Shown in pieces: positions 36,509-46,342 of a stretch of DNA of 64,000 nt. Location of the stretch: the NCBI RefSeq assembly GCF_000961885.1, contig NZ_JZKH01000032.1:1-64000 (forward strand), in the 5' to 3' direction. The position numbers and the translations under genes are program-made. Numbering within the stretch: position 1 is the stretch's first letter; every line of letters starts with the position of its first letter. The stretch is from Streptomyces rubellomurinus. Lineage in GTDB: Bacteria > Actinomycetota > Actinomycetes > Streptomycetales > Streptomycetaceae. Under the pieces are notes generated by a model. That model was not told where the DNA came from, did not search any database, and saw only the letters and a program-made list of their open reading frames with translations.

Positions 36509-37234
36509 CTAGTACCAGCTGTGGGCCTGCCAGAACGACCACGCGCCGCAGGGGCTGCCGTAGCGGTCGTTCATGTAGCCGAGGCCCCACTTGATCTGGG
36601 TCGCCGGGTTGGTGCGCCAGTCGGCACCCGCCGAGGCCATCTTCGAGCCGGGCAGCGACTGGACCAGGCCGTACGCGCCGGAGCTCTTGTTGGTGGCGGT
36701 GTAGTCCCAGCCGCTCTCGCGCTTCACGATCTGGCTGAAGCACTGGAACTGGGTGTCGTTGCCGATGATCTGCCGGGCGATGTCCTGGACCGAGCCGGGG
36801 CTGACCGAGACGGCCGGCGCGCTGTCGGTGGCGGTCATCGCCGAGCGGGCCTTGGACCGGTTGGCGGCCTCGGCCTTGCGGGCGTCGTCGGCGGCCTTGG
36901 CGTCCGCGTCGGCCTTCGCCTGCGCGTCGGCCTTCGCCTGGGCGTCCGCGGCGGCCTTCTGGCGCGCGGCCTCGTCGGCGGCCTTCTGCTCGGCGGCGGC
37001 CTTGGCGGCCGCGTCGGCGGAGGCGCGCTGGGCGGACGCCTGCTGGCCGATGTTGTCGCTGACGGTCTGCGCCTGGGTGCCAGAGGGGACTTCGGCAAGC
37101 AGGGTCGCACCGGCGACGTCGACCGTCTGCGTCGTCTTGCCCTCGCTGCCCGAGGCCACACCCACGACGGCACCGACAGCGGTGACGGCGGTGGCGGAGG
37201 CCACAGCAACTCCCCGGACCGAGATCCGAGTCAC
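36509..37234 (-). CDS. Secreted lytic transglycosylase-like protein
   Basis: 241 residues. Sec-type signal peptide at ~1-29 (TRISVRGVAVASATAVTAVGAVVGVASGS), an Ala/Lys/Glu-rich helical linker at ~65-130, then a compact SLT-like domain from ~147 with the likely catalytic E173 (IVKRESGWDYTATNKSSGAYGLVQ) and a C165-C229 pair that could form a disulfide. It ends HSWY, as related Streptomyces cell wall hydrolases do. It would cleave peptidoglycan during growth or germination. The GTG at 37234 has GGAAGGAAA upstream. A CRP-like site lies about 310 bases upstream. Confidence 0.9.
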   Translation of the reverse strand: MTRISVRGVAVASATAVTAVGAVVGVASGSEGKTTQTVDVAGATLLAEVPSGTQAQTVSDNIGQQASAQRASADAAAKAAAEQKAADEAARQKAAADAQAKADAQAKADADAKAADDARKAEAANRSKARSAMTATDSAPAVSVSPGSVQDIARQIIGNDTQFQCFSQIVKRESGWDYTATNKSSGAYGLVQSLPGSKMASAGADWRTNPATQIKWGLGYMNDRYGSPCGAWSFWQAHSWY

Positions 37235-37540
37235 ATGGTTTCCTTCCAGCGTCGCCCACGCGTGACCGTGCGGGCGCAAGTTGCCCCTTGGCACGGACCT
37301 CCGCACGGTGCTCTGGTCACGGGAGGTGCTGGCCCGGCGTCCGGCCGAGGTGAGGCGACCGGGCGTTGAGATCGGGCGGCGTACGGCTCATCGGTCTTCA
37401 ATTGTGCGTCCACCGACCGGAGTTGGCGGACCTTCCGGGACCGGACTTCCGGGCTCCGGAAGCCCTGTCGCGCCGTACGCGGGGCCTGACAGAACCCTCA
37501 CCATGCCGCAAGGGGCACGGTCGACGCAATTCCCGCCCGC

Positions 37541-37554
37541 GTGGCGCACGTCAC
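37541..37554. promoter_or_regulatory. CRP-like site GTGGCGCACGTCAC
   Basis: Fits GTG-N6-GNCAC, the consensus reported for Streptomyces Crp, on both strands. It lies 307 bases upstream of the transglycosylase start. The leader from 37235 to about 37540 has no gene. I looked for a c-di-AMP riboswitch there, as found before some cell wall hydrolase genes, and did not see the conserved core. Confidence 0.45.
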
Positions 37555-37572
37555 ACCCAAGGGTGAAAAGCG

Positions 37573-37604
37573 GCGGGGCCCGCTCCGTCAGGAACGGGCC
37601 CCGC
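37573..37604. terminator. Terminator of phoH-like gene
   Basis: A 14-bp stem with one mismatch (GCGGGGCCCGCTCC / GGAACGGGCCCCGC) and a GTCA loop, 48 bases after the stop. Confidence 0.75.
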
Positions 37605-37651
37605 TACGGCAGTTGACCGTATTGTCCTACTATGCCCCGGTCAGAGGCGGA

Positions 37652-38986
37652 TCACGGGTGGATGTCCTCCAGCATCTCCGTGACCAGCGCCGCGATCGGC
37701 GAACGCTCGGACCGGGTGAGGGTGATGTGGGCGAACAGTGGATGCCCCTTCAGCTTCTCCACCACCGCCACCACCCCGTCGTACCGGCCCACCCGGAGGT
37801 TGTCCCGCTGCGCGACGTCGTGGGTGAGCACCACCCGCGAGCCCTGCCCGATCCGGGACAGCACCGTCAGCAGGACGTTGCGCTCCAGCGACTGGGCCTC
37901 GTCCACGATCACGAAGGCGTCGTGCAGCGAGCGCCCCCGGATGTGGGTCAGCGGCAGCACCTCCAGCATCCCCCGGGAGATGACCTCCTCGATCACGTCC
38001 GGGGTGGTGACGGCGGAGAGCGTGTCGAAGACCGCCTGGGCCCAGGGGCCCATCTTGTCCGCCTCGCTGCCCGGAAGGTAGCCGAGCTCCTGCCCGCCGA
38101 CCGCGTACAGCGGCCGGAAGACCATCACCTTGCGATGCTGCCCCCGCTCCAGCACCGCTTCCAGCCCCGCGCACAGCGCCAGCGCGGACTTGCCCGTGCC
38201 GGCCCGGCCGCCCATCGAGACGATGCCGACCTCCGGGTCCAGCAGGAGGTCCAGCGCGACCCGCTGCTCGGCGCTGCGCCCGCGCAGGCCGAACGCCTCC
38301 CGCTCGCCGCGGACCAGCCGCACCCGCCCGTCGCCGGTGACCCGGCCGAGCGCCCGGCCGCGCTCCGAGGTGAGCACCAGGCCGGTGTGGACGGGGAGTT
38401 CGGCGGCGCCGTCGACGTCCACCGGGACGTCGTGGCCGCCCGCGAACAGCGCGTCCACCTGGTCGGCCGGGACGTGCAGCTCGGTCATGCCCGTCCAGCC
38501 GGACGTGATCGCCAGCTCGGCCCGGTACTCCTCGGCGAGCAGGCCGACCGAACTGGCCTTGATCCGCAGCGGGAGGTCCTTGGACACGACGGTGACGTCG
38601 TAGCCCTCGGCCTGCAGGTTGCGGGCGACCGCCAGGATCCGGGTGTCCGCCTCGCTGGCGCCGGACCGGTAGCCGGCCGGCAGTATCGACAGGTCGGAGT
38701 GGTTGAGCTCGACCCGGATCGTGCCGCCCAGCTCGCCGACCGGGATCGGCTCGTCGAGCCGGCCGTACCGGATGCGGTAGTCGTCGAGCAGGCGGAGCGC
38801 CTGACGGGCGAAGTAGCCCAGCTCCGGGTGGTGCCGTTTGGCCTCCAGCTCGGTGACGACCACCACCGGGAGGACGACCTCGTGCTCCTCGAAGCGGGTC
38901 ATGGCGAGCGGGTCCGCCAGGAGCACGCTGGTGTCGAGAACGTACGTGCGCCGGTCTGGTGTCCGGCGGCTCTTGGAACTGACCAC
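37652..38986 (-). CDS. PIN-PhoH fusion (PhoH2-like ATPase/ribonuclease)
   Basis: 444 residues. An N-terminal PIN nuclease domain at ~13-150 ([12 protein letters not shown] with D18, then TELEAKR, and [13 protein letters not shown] and [13 protein letters not shown]) is fused to a PhoH AAA-like ATPase at ~230-430 with P-loop GGRAGTGKS and Walker B VIVDEAQ. Mycobacterial PhoH2 proteins with this layout unwind and cleave RNA and act as toxin-like RNases. GTG start at 38986 with GGAGG upstream. A 23-bp palindrome abuts the ribosome site. Confidence 0.93.
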   Translation of the reverse strand: MVSSKSRRTPDRRTYVLDTSVLLADPLAMTRFEEHEVVLPVVVVTELEAKRHHPELGYFARQALRLLDDYRIRYGRLDEPIPVGELGGTIRVELNHSDLSILPAGYRSGASEADTRILAVARNLQAEGYDVTVVSKDLPLRIKASSVGLLAEEYRAELAITSGWTGMTELHVPADQVDALFAGGHDVPVDVDGAAELPVHTGLVLTSERGRALGRVTGDGRVRLVRGEREAFGLRGRSAEQRVALDLLLDPEVGIVSMGGRAGTGKSALALCAGLEAVLERGQHRKVMVFRPLYAVGGQELGYLPGSEADKMGPWAQAVFDTLSAVTTPDVIEEVISRGMLEVLPLTHIRGRSLHDAFVIVDEAQSLERNVLLTVLSRIGQGSRVVLTHDVAQRDNLRVGRYDGVVAVVEKLKGHPLFAHITLTRSERSPIAALVTEMLEDIHP

Positions 38987-38998
38987 TAGGCCTCCAGA

Positions 38999-39021
38999 GC
39001 GGATGACCCTGCGTCATCCGC
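38999..39021. promoter_or_regulatory. Palindrome at the phoH ribosome site
   Basis: Perfect 9-bp inverted repeat GCGGATGAC / GTCATCCGC around CCTGC, three bases upstream of the GGAGG of the PIN-PhoH gene. It could be an operator or an mRNA hairpin controlling translation. Confidence 0.5.
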
Positions 39022-39230
39022 GGCATGCCGGCCCCCGCTGCCCCGGTGGCCTCGGGGCCGGACTGACTGGAGTATTCCCAGGCGAGCGGCGGTGCATTCG
39101 CGCCCCCGGCGAACTGACGGATCATTGCCGGTGAACGTTTGGCCTCGCGCGGGGCCCGGGTACGCCAGCCCTACGGCGGTCACTTCACCGTGGGACGGCA
39201 TGGGGGCCCAGACCCCAGGGAGCCGCGGGA

Positions 39231-40025
39231 CTAGAGGCCCAGTCGGCGGTGCCGCTGCTCGTACGCCCGCAGCGCGCGCAGGAAGTCGACCTTCCGGAAG
39301 GCCGGCCAGTACGCCTCGCAGAAGTAGAACTCGCTGTGCGCGCTCTGCCAGAGCAGGAAGCCGGACAGCCGCTGCTCGCCCGAGGTGCGGATGATGAGGT
39401 CCGGGTCGGGCTGGTTGCGGGTGTAGAGGTGCTCCGCGATGTGCTCGACGGTCAGGACCTCGGCCAGCTCCTCGATCGAGGTGCCGCGCCCGGCCTGCTC
39501 CTGGAGCAGCGAGCGGACGGCGTCGGCGATCTCGTGCCGGCCGCCGTAGCCGACCGCGACGTTGACCGTGATGCCCTCGATGTCGGCGGTCCGCTCGGCG
39601 GCGCTCTTGAGCACGCCGGCGGTGTGCTCGGGCAGCAGGTCCAGCGCGCCGACCGGGTTGACCCGCCAGCGGCGGGCGGCGGCCAGGCCGGCCACGGCCT
39701 CCTCGATGATGCCGAGCAGCGGGACCAGCTCCTCGGCCGGGCGGTCCAGGTTGTCGGTGGAGAGCATCCACAGGGTGACGACCTTGACGTGCGTCTCGTC
39801 GCACCAGCCGAGGAACTCGCTGATCTTGTCGGCGCCGCGCTGGTGGCCGTACGCGGTGGAACCGCCGGTGGCCTTGGCCCAGCGGCGGTTGCCGTCCAGG
39901 ATCACGCCGATGTGGTGCGGGGTGCGTGCGAGGTGGACCTCGACCCGGCGGCCGTAGAGGCCGTACATCCCGCCCAGCAGGGTGCGCAGCCCCGGCGTCC
40001 GTTCGGCCACATCGCGCAGACCCAT
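39231..40025 (-). CDS. uppS: Isoprenyl (cis-prenyl) transferase
   Basis: 264-residue cis-prenyltransferase that extends FPP with IPP to make long polyprenyl diphosphates for cell wall lipid carriers. HIGVILDGNRRWA has catalytic D44 with G45, N46, R47 and R48; TLWMLSTDNLDRP and the C-terminal RTSGEQRLSGFLLWQSAHSEFYF hold the second substrate site. The length and the extra N-terminal ~30 residues are usual in actinobacteria. It uses isoprenoids from ispH. The upstream region 40026-40260 has no gene. Confidence 0.95.
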   Translation of the reverse strand: MGLRDVAERTPGLRTLLGGMYGLYGRRVEVHLARTPHHIGVILDGNRRWAKATGGSTAYGHQRGADKISEFLGWCDETHVKVVTLWMLSTDNLDRPAEELVPLLGIIEEAVAGLAAARRWRVNPVGALDLLPEHTAGVLKSAAERTADIEGITVNVAVGYGGRHEIADAVRSLLQEQAGRGTSIEELAEVLTVEHIAEHLYTRNQPDPDLIIRTSGEQRLSGFLLWQSAHSEFYFCEAYWPAFRKVDFLRALRAYEQRHRRLGL

Positions 40026-40275
40026 GGTTCCCGGCCCCTCTTTTTCCTCGTTCAGCTGGTGCTTCTCAGCCCCCGGCGCAGCCTACTCCGGCGCGCAGGC
40101 GGGCGGTAAAGCCGCAGGTAGCGGTCTGGTCACGGTCCTGTACGGAGTCTGTCCCGGCGGCGTGTCGGCCGCCTGCGGGGGAAAGGCGCCGGCCGGCCGC
40201 CGTGGCGCGGACACGGAACGGTCTCCGATTCCTTAAGGAATCCGTAAGCAGGCCGTCCGATGCTTGACGGCCGCT

Positions 40276-40291
40276 ATTGGTCTAGTCCAGC
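40276..40291. promoter_or_regulatory. DasR-responsive element (dre) upstream of chitinase
   Basis: Contains TGGTCTAGTCCA, one base from the palindromic dre core TGGTCTAGACCA bound by the GntR regulator DasR. A TTGACG -35-like box is at 40264-40269. The position, ~125 bases before the chitinase ATG, fits N-acetylglucosamine-controlled expression. Confidence 0.75.
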
Positions 40292-40415
40292 TTGTCACCC
40301 AGGACGCAGCGGGTACCGCTCGCCCCCCATGTCTCGCACCGGACCTCCCCTCCCCCACACGCGGCCGCCGCGCCCCCCACCGCGGCGGCCGCTCCTCCCC
40401 CAGGAGCGTCGCACC

Positions 40416-42029
40416 ATGGCCCGTACGCCGAACCAGCCCGCCCACAAGCGCCGGCGCAGCCCCCTCCCGGCCGTCGCGGCCGGCGCCACCGCCCTCGCCC
40501 TGGCCGGCGGCGGCCTGGCCCTGTTCGCCGGCGGCGCCAGCGCGGCGGCCGGGAACCTGGTCGCCAACGGCGGCTTCGAGAACGGGCTGGGCGGCTGGAG
40601 CTGTACCGGCGCCGCGAGCGCCGTCTCCTCGCCGACGCACTCCGGCGCCGGCGCGCTGCAGGCCACCCCGGGCGCGGGCGACACCGCCGAGTGCGCCCAG
40701 ACCATCAGCGTGCTGCCCAACACCAGCTACACGCTGAGCGCCTGGGTCCAGGGACCGTACGTCTACCTCGGCGCGCGCGGCACCGGCGGCACCGACCCGT
40801 CGACCTGGTCGAACCAGAACAGCTGGAACCAGCTGTCCACCACCTTCACCACCGGGGCGAGCGCCACCAGCGTCACCGTCTACCTGCACGGCTGGTACGG
40901 GCAGAGCGCCTACCTGGCCGACGACGTCGCGCTGGCCGGCCCCGGCGGCACGTCGACGCCCTCGCCGACCGCCACCCCCACCCAGACGCCGACCGCCTCG
41001 CCGACCGCCACCGCCACGCCGACCCGGACCGCGACCCCCACCCCCACGGCGACGCCCACCCAGACCGCGACCCCCACCCCCACGGCGACGCCCACGGCCA
41101 CCCCGACCGCCACCACCCCGCCGGCCACCGGCCTGCCCGCGCACGCCGTCACCGGCTACTGGCAGAACTTCGACAACGGCTCGACCCCGCAGCGCCTCGC
41201 CGACGTCCAGAGCGCGTACGACATCATCGCGGTCTCCTTCGCCGACGCCGTGCCGACCCGGACCGGCGCGATCAGCTTCACCCTCGACCCGGGCCTGTCC
41301 AAGGCGCTCGGCGGCTACACCGACGCGCAGTTCCGCGCCGACATCAAGGCCAAGCAGGCGGCCGGCAAGAAGGTGATCCTCTCGATCGGCGGCCAGAACG
41401 GCGCGATCACCGTGGGCGACGCGACGGCCGGGGCGAACTTCGCCGACAGCGCATACGCGATCATCAAGGACTACGGCTTCGACGGCATCGACGTCGACCT
41501 GGAGAACGGCGTCCAGGCCGGCCCGCTCGGCGACGCGCTGCACGCCCTGCAGGCCAAGGTCGGCCCCGGCTTCGTGCTGACCATGGCGCCCGAGACGATC
41601 GGGATGTACAGCACCGCCGGCGCGTACTTCCAACTGGCGCTGAACACCAAGGACATCCTGACCGTCGTCAACACCCAGTTCTACAACTCGGGCGGCATGA
41701 ACGGCTGCGACGGCAAGGTCTACAACCAGGGCACCGTCGACTTCATCACCTCGCAGGTCTGCACCCACATCCAGGGCGGCCTGCGGCCCGACCAGGTCGG
41801 CATCGGCGTCCCGGCCTCCGCCAAGGCGGCCGGCGGCGGCTACGTCGACCCGTCCGTGGTGAACAACGCGCTGAACTGCCTGGCCACCGGCGCCAACTGC
41901 GGCAGCTTCGTGCCGCCGGCCAAGTGGCCGACCATCCGCGGCGCGATGACCTGGTCGACCAACTGGGACGCCAACAACGGCAACGCGTTCTCGAACGCGG
42001 TCGGCCCGTTCGTGCACAAGATGCCGTAG
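40416..42029 (+). CDS. Secreted GH18 chitinase with CBM
   Basis: 537 residues. A signal peptide with twin basic start (HKRRRSPLP, cleavage near ASA at ~44), an N-terminal carbohydrate-binding module of the CenC/CBM16 beta-sandwich type at ~46-175 (NLVANGGFENGLGGW), a Thr/Pro linker at ~175-235, and a GH18 catalytic domain from ~240. The catalytic DxxDxDxE motif is D356, D359, D361 and E363 (FDGIDVDLENG). It degrades chitin outside the cell. Domain order and the SVSFADAV-type core resemble the ChiC/ChiA-like bacterial family. CAGGAG lies upstream of the ATG. Confidence 0.95.
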   Translation: MARTPNQPAHKRRRSPLPAVAAGATALALAGGGLALFAGGASAAAGNLVANGGFENGLGGWSCTGAASAVSSPTHSGAGALQATPGAGDTAECAQTISVLPNTSYTLSAWVQGPYVYLGARGTGGTDPSTWSNQNSWNQLSTTFTTGASATSVTVYLHGWYGQSAYLADDVALAGPGGTSTPSPTATPTQTPTASPTATATPTRTATPTPTATPTQTATPTPTATPTATPTATTPPATGLPAHAVTGYWQNFDNGSTPQRLADVQSAYDIIAVSFADAVPTRTGAISFTLDPGLSKALGGYTDAQFRADIKAKQAAGKKVILSIGGQNGAITVGDATAGANFADSAYAIIKDYGFDGIDVDLENGVQAGPLGDALHALQAKVGPGFVLTMAPETIGMYSTAGAYFQLALNTKDILTVVNTQFYNSGGMNGCDGKVYNQGTVDFITSQVCTHIQGGLRPDQVGIGVPASAKAAGGGYVDPSVVNNALNCLATGANCGSFVPPAKWPTIRGAMTWSTNWDANNGNAFSNAVGPFVHKMP

Positions 42030-42105
42030 TGCCGGACAGCCCCTGAGGACCCAACCCCCTCCGGCGTGCCGCTCCTTGAGGGTGGGGCCCGCGCGCCGGC
42101 GGCCG

Positions 42106-42139
42106 GGCCCGCCGTACCCACCCGGTACGGCGGGCCTTT
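42106..42139 (+). terminator. Terminator of the chitinase gene
   Basis: Perfect 13-bp stem GGCCCGCCGTACC / GGTACGGCGGGCC followed by TTT; it also ends the convergent prepilin peptidase transcript. Confidence 0.88.
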
Positions 42140-42163
42140 CCGCGTCCTCCCGCCGGGCGGCGC

Positions 42164-42886
42164 TCAGCGCCCCAGCACGGCGGCCAGCGCGCCGAGCAGC
42201 AGGAACGGGCCCACCGCGAGGTCCAGTCCGCGCACCGGGCGGCGGCGGGCCAGCGCCGCGACGGCCCGCACGACGCCCCAGAGGCCGGCCAGCAGCACCG
42301 CGGCGCACAGCCCGCCGAGCACCGTCCGCCAGCCGTACCAGCCGAGCAGCCCGCCCAGGGCGAGCCCGAGCGGGGAGTCGCCGGGGCCCAACGCGCCCAG
42401 CCAGACGGCCAGTTCGAGCACGCCCCCGACCGCGAGGGCGGCCAGCAGGCAGCGCAGCAGCGTCGCCCCGGGCTGCTGGGCGGACAGCGCGGCGGGCACC
42501 AGCAGGCCGGCCGTCCCGCCGAGCAGCGGCGTGGTCAGCCGGTACGGCAGCCGGCGCACCCGGGCGTCGACGAAGCCGAGCACCACCCCGAGCGCCGCGG
42601 CCCAGGCCAGCGCCGGGGTCACCACCAGCAGCCCGTCCGCCGCGTACGCCACGGCGACGGCGACGGCCACCGTGACCGGCTCCACCGTCCAGGGGCCGGC
42701 GCCCAGCCGCTCCCGGCAGCCCGGGCAGCGCCCGGTCGGCGGCAGCAGGCGCACCGGGCGCCCGCACGACGGGCAGGCCTCGCACCAGGGCTCGCCCTCC
42801 GGCACCGCGAACCGGGCGATCAGCCCGCGCAGCGGCACGGCCGCCAGGAGACCGACCAGCACCGCCGCGACCACGACCGGGACCAC
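42164..42886 (-). CDS. A24-family prepilin peptidase
   Basis: 240-residue membrane aspartic peptidase that would trim and N-methylate type IV-like prepilins. After the first helix (VVVAAVLVGLLAAVPL) comes the cytoplasmic loop with C38-x2-C41 and C54-x2-C57, a zinc-binding pair of CxxC. The catalytic aspartates are in GFVDARVRRLPYRLT and GPGDSPLGLALGGLLGW. About seven helices in all. The GTG at 42886 is chosen because GAGGAGG precedes it. No pilin genes are adjacent. Confidence 0.88.
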   Translation of the reverse strand: MVPVVVAAVLVGLLAAVPLRGLIARFAVPEGEPWCEACPSCGRPVRLLPPTGRCPGCRERLGAGPWTVEPVTVAVAVAVAYAADGLLVVTPALAWAAALGVVLGFVDARVRRLPYRLTTPLLGGTAGLLVPAALSAQQPGATLLRCLLAALAVGGVLELAVWLGALGPGDSPLGLALGGLLGWYGWRTVLGGLCAAVLLAGLWGVVRAVAALARRRPVRGLDLAVGPFLLLGALAAVLGR

Positions 42887-43132
42887 CGGCGCACCCCCTC
42901 CTCGTCCGACACCGGCCACATCCTCCCGCGTGCGGCGGTGTGCCGTCCGTCTCGTTCCACCCGGCCGCGCGCCGCCACCCCTCGTGTACGGGGGCAATCC
43001 GGACATGGGACTGCCGGTTCGGAAGGCCCCCCGCCACCCCGGCCTGCCGATCCAAGGGAGCCTCCCGGGCCCCGGGAAGCACCCCCGCGGAGCCCCGCCG
43101 AAGGGCCCGCCGTACCCCTAAAGTAGGCAGGC

Positions 43133-44347
43133 ATGCAGGTCATCCAATCCAGCAAGCTCGCCAACGTCTGCTACGACATCCGCGGCCCGGTGCTCGACGA
43201 GGCGATGCGGCTGGAGGACCAGGGCCACCGCATCCTCAAGCTCAACACCGGCAACCCGGCCACCTTCGGGTTCGAGGCGCCGCCGGAGATCCTCCAGGAC
43301 ATCCTGCGCAACCTCGCCACCGCGCACGGCTACGGCGACTCCAAGGGCCTGCTCTCGGCGCGCCGCGCCGTCGTCATGCACTACGAGGACCGCGGCCTGC
43401 ACGGCCTCTCCGTCGACGACGTCTTCCTGGGCAACGGCGTCTCCGAACTGATCCAGTTGGCCATGACCGCGCTGCTGGACGACGGCGACGAGGTGCTCGT
43501 CCCCGCGCCGGACTACCCGCTGTGGACGGCCTCGGTCTCGCTGGCCGGCGGCACCGCCGTGCACTACCGCTGCGACGAGCAGTCCGAGTGGTACCCGGAC
43601 CTCGCCGACATCGAGGCCAAGGTCACCGACCGCACCCGCGCCATCGTGGTGATCAACCCGAACAACCCGACCGGCGCGGTCTACCCGCGCGAGGTGCTGG
43701 AGGGCATCGTCGAGATCGCCCGCCGGCACCAGCTGGTGGTCTACGCGGACGAGATCTACGACAAGATCCTCTACGACGACGTCGAGCACGTCCCGCTGGC
43801 CACCCTGGCACCGGACCTCTTCTGCGTCACCTTCAACGGCCTGTCCAAGGCGTACCGGGTCGCGGGCTTCCGCTCCGGCTGGATGGTGCTCTCCGGCGAC
43901 CGGTCCCGGGCCCGCAGCTACATCGAGGGCCTGACCGTGCTCGCCTCGATGCGGCTGTGCGCCAACATGCCGGCCCAGCACGCGGTGGCCGCCGCGCTCG
44001 GCGGCCGGCAGTCGATCAAGGACCTGGTCCTGCCCGGCGGCCGGCTACTGGCCTCGCGCGACGCCGCGTACGAGCTGCTGAACCAGATCCCGGGCGTCAG
44101 CTGCGTCAAGCCGAAGGGCGCGCTGTACGCGTTCCCCCGGCTGGATCCGAAGGTCCACAAGATCAAGGACGACGCCCGGATGGTGCTCGACCTGCTGCGC
44201 TCCCAGCGCATCCTGCTGGTCCAGGGCACCGGCTTCAACTGGCCCGAGCCGGACCACTTCCGGCTGGTCACGCTGCCCCGGGCGGAGGAGATCACCGAGG
44301 CGGTGACCCGGATCGGCGACTTCCTCGGCGGCTACACCCAGCCGTAG
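43133..44347 (+). CDS. PLP-dependent aminotransferase (AlaA-like)
   Basis: 404-residue class I/II aminotransferase. PLP lysine K239 is in NGLSKAYRVAGFRSGW; NPNNPTGAVY and the YADEIYDKILYDD segment (Asp to the pyridine nitrogen, Tyr to O3) complete the cofactor site, and an Arg in HFRLVTLP binds the substrate carboxylate. The closest known group is the AlaA/AlaT alanine-pyruvate transaminase. It lies next to pckA in convergent orientation. Confidence 0.92.
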   Translation: MQVIQSSKLANVCYDIRGPVLDEAMRLEDQGHRILKLNTGNPATFGFEAPPEILQDILRNLATAHGYGDSKGLLSARRAVVMHYEDRGLHGLSVDDVFLGNGVSELIQLAMTALLDDGDEVLVPAPDYPLWTASVSLAGGTAVHYRCDEQSEWYPDLADIEAKVTDRTRAIVVINPNNPTGAVYPREVLEGIVEIARRHQLVVYADEIYDKILYDDVEHVPLATLAPDLFCVTFNGLSKAYRVAGFRSGWMVLSGDRSRARSYIEGLTVLASMRLCANMPAQHAVAAALGGRQSIKDLVLPGGRLLASRDAAYELLNQIPGVSCVKPKGALYAFPRLDPKVHKIKDDARMVLDLLRSQRILLVQGTGFNWPEPDHFRLVTLPRAEEITEAVTRIGDFLGGYTQP

Positions 44348-44368
44348 GAAGTAAAAGGGGAAAGCACT

Positions 44369-44436
44369 ACGGCCGGAGTCCCGGCCCGGGCGGTCTCCTT
44401 GGTCGGGGAAAGACCGTCCGGCGGAACTCCGGCCGT
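44369..44436. terminator. Long interrupted hairpin between convergent genes
   Basis: Perfect 11-bp outer arms ACGGCCGGAGT / ACTCCGGCCGT enclose an inner GGCGGTCT / AGACCGTCC stem. It ends the aminotransferase transcript. Confidence 0.7.
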
Positions 44437-44446
44437 CCTGTCGCTC

Positions 44447-44478
44447 GGCGGGCGCGCGGTTCGTGCCGCGCGCCCGCC
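44447..44478. terminator. Terminator of pckA
   Basis: Perfect 13-bp stem GGCGGGCGCGCGG / CCGCGCGCCCGCC with a 6-base loop, 22 bases after the pckA stop. Confidence 0.8.
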
Positions 44479-44500
44479 TCCGCTCGGCCGAGGCTCAGGC

Positions 44501-46342
44501 TCAGCCGAGGCGCGCGACCAGGTTCCGGTACTCGTCCCACAGCTCCTTCGGCGTGTGCTCGCCGAACAGCTCCAGGTGGGCCGGCACGAGCGCGGCCTCC
44601 TGGCGCCAGATGTCGGCGTCCACGGTGAAGAGCAGGTCGAGGTCCTCCTCGGACAGCTTCAGGTCGCCGAGGTCGAAGCCCTCGACGGTCGGCAGCACGC
44701 CGATCGGGGTCTCGACGCCCTCGCCGGTGCCCTCCAGGCGCTCGACGATCCACTTGAGCACGCGGCTGTTCTCGCCGTAGCCGGGCCAGACGAACTTGCC
44801 CTCGGCGTTCTTGCGGAACCAGTTGACGTAGTAGATCTTCGGCAGCTTGGCGGCGTCCGCCTGGGCGCCGACCTTCAGCCAGTGGGCGAAGTAGTCGCCC
44901 ATGTTGTAGCCGCAGAACGGCAGCATCGCGAACGGGTCGCGGCGCAGCTCGCCCACGGTGCCCTCGGCGGCGGCGGTCTTCTCGGAGGCGATGTTGGCGC
45001 CGAGGAAGACGCCGTGCTGCCAGTCGAAGGACTCGGTCACCAGCGGGACGGCGGTGGCGCGGCGGCCGCCGAACAGGATCGCCGAGATCGGCACGCCCGC
45101 CGGGTCCTCCCACTCCGGGGCGATGGTCGGGCACTGCGCGGCCGGGACGGCGAAGCGGGCGTTCGGGTGGGCGGCCGGGGTGCCGGACTCCGGGGTCCAG
45201 TCGTTGCCGCGCCAGTCGGTGAGGTGCGCCGGGGGCTCCTCGGTCAGGCCCTCCCACCACACGTCGCCGTCGTCGGTGAGGGCGACGTTGGTGAAGACGG
45301 TGTTGCCCCAGAGGGTGTCGATGGCGTTGGCGTTGGTGTCCACGCCGGTGCCGGGGGCGACGCCGAAGAAGCCGGCCTCGGGGTTGATGGCGTACAGGCG
45401 GCCGTCCGCGCCGAAGCGCATCCAGGCGATGTCGTCGCCGATCGTCTCGACCTTCCAGCCCGGAACGGTGGGCTGGAGCATGGCGAGGTTGGTCTTGCCG
45501 CAGGCCGAGGGGAAGGCGGCCGCGACGTACTTCGGCTGCGACTCGCCCGAGGGGCCGGCCGGCGGGGTGAGCTTCAGGATCAGCATGTGCTCGGCCAGCC
45601 AGCCCTCGTCGCGGGCCATGGTCGAGGCGATGCGCAGCGCGTAGCACTTCTTGCCGAGCAGGGCGTTGCCGCCGTAGCCGGAGCCGAAGGACCAGATCTC
45701 ACGGGTCTCCGGGAAGTGCGAGATGTACTTGGTGGTGTTGCACGGCCACGGCACGTCCGCCTGGCCCTCGGCGAGCGGGGCGCCGACGGTGTGCACGGCC
45801 TTGACGAAGTCGCCGTCCTCGCCGAGCTGGTCCAGCACGGCCTGGCCCATGCGGGTCATCACGCGCATGGAGACGGCGACGTAGGCGGAGTCGGTGATCT
45901 CGACGCCGTACGCGGCCAGCGGGGAGCCGACCGGGCCCATCGAGAAGGGCACGACGTACATGGTGCGGCCCTTCATGGCGCCGCGGAACAGGCCCTCGGT
46001 GCCCTGGAAGAGCTCCCGCATCTCGGCGGGGGCCTTCCAGTTGTTGGTGGGGCCGGCGTCCTTCTCCTGCTCGGAGCAGATGAACGTGCGGTCCTCCACG
46101 CGCGCCACGTCCGTCGGGTCCGAGGCGGCGTAGTAGGAGTTGGGGCGCTTCTCCTCGTTGAGCTTCTTGAAGGTGCCCTGAGCGACCAGCAGGTCCGCGA
46201 GGCGCTGGTACTCCTCGTCGGAGCCGTCGCACCACTCGATGCGGTCCGGCTGGGTCAGCTCGGCGATCTCGCTCACCCAAGCGAGCAGCTGCTTGTGGCG
46301 GGTGGGCGCGGATGCGCTGAGAGCAGAGATCTCGTACGACAC
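44501..46342 (-). CDS. pckA: Phosphoenolpyruvate carboxykinase (GTP)
   Basis: 613-residue GTP-type PEPCK that converts oxaloacetate to PEP in gluconeogenesis. The P-loop [12 protein letters not shown] has the active Cys C281 and Lys-Thr at 283-284; the [16 protein letters not shown] segment and [14 protein letters not shown] binding loop are present. Length (~610) is typical of the GTP enzyme. The upstream region 46343-46587 has an A/T-rich patch at 46450-46500 that should hold its promoter but no gene. Confidence 0.98.
   Translation of the reverse strand: MSYEISALSASAPTRHKQLLAWVSEIAELTQPDRIEWCDGSDEEYQRLADLLVAQGTFKKLNEEKRPNSYYAASDPTDVARVEDRTFICSEQEKDAGPTNNWKAPAEMRELFQGTEGLFRGAMKGRTMYVVPFSMGPVGSPLAAYGVEITDSAYVAVSMRVMTRMGQAVLDQLGEDGDFVKAVHTVGAPLAEGQADVPWPCNTTKYISHFPETREIWSFGSGYGGNALLGKKCYALRIASTMARDEGWLAEHMLILKLTPPAGPSGESQPKYVAAAFPSACGKTNLAMLQPTVPGWKVETIGDDIAWMRFGADGRLYAINPEAGFFGVAPGTGVDTNANAIDTLWGNTVFTNVALTDDGDVWWEGLTEEPPAHLTDWRGNDWTPESGTPAAHPNARFAVPAAQCPTIAPEWEDPAGVPISAILFGGRRATAVPLVTESFDWQHGVFLGANIASEKTAAAEGTVGELRRDPFAMLPFCGYNMGDYFAHWLKVGAQADAAKLPKIYYVNWFRKNAEGKFVWPGYGENSRVLKWIVERLEGTGEGVETPIGVLPTVEGFDLGDLKLSEEDLDLLFTVDADIWRQEAALVPAHLELFGEHTPKELWDEYRNLVARLG

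Noticed and set aside
36057-36512. Open frames on both strands between the AI-2E exporter and transglycosylase
   Set aside because: Arg/Pro-rich composition, no ribosome sites, and they overlap a terminator.
37235-37540. Possible c-di-AMP (ydaO-type) riboswitch before the transglycosylase
   Set aside because: The conserved core and pseudoknot bases could not be found by reading either strand.
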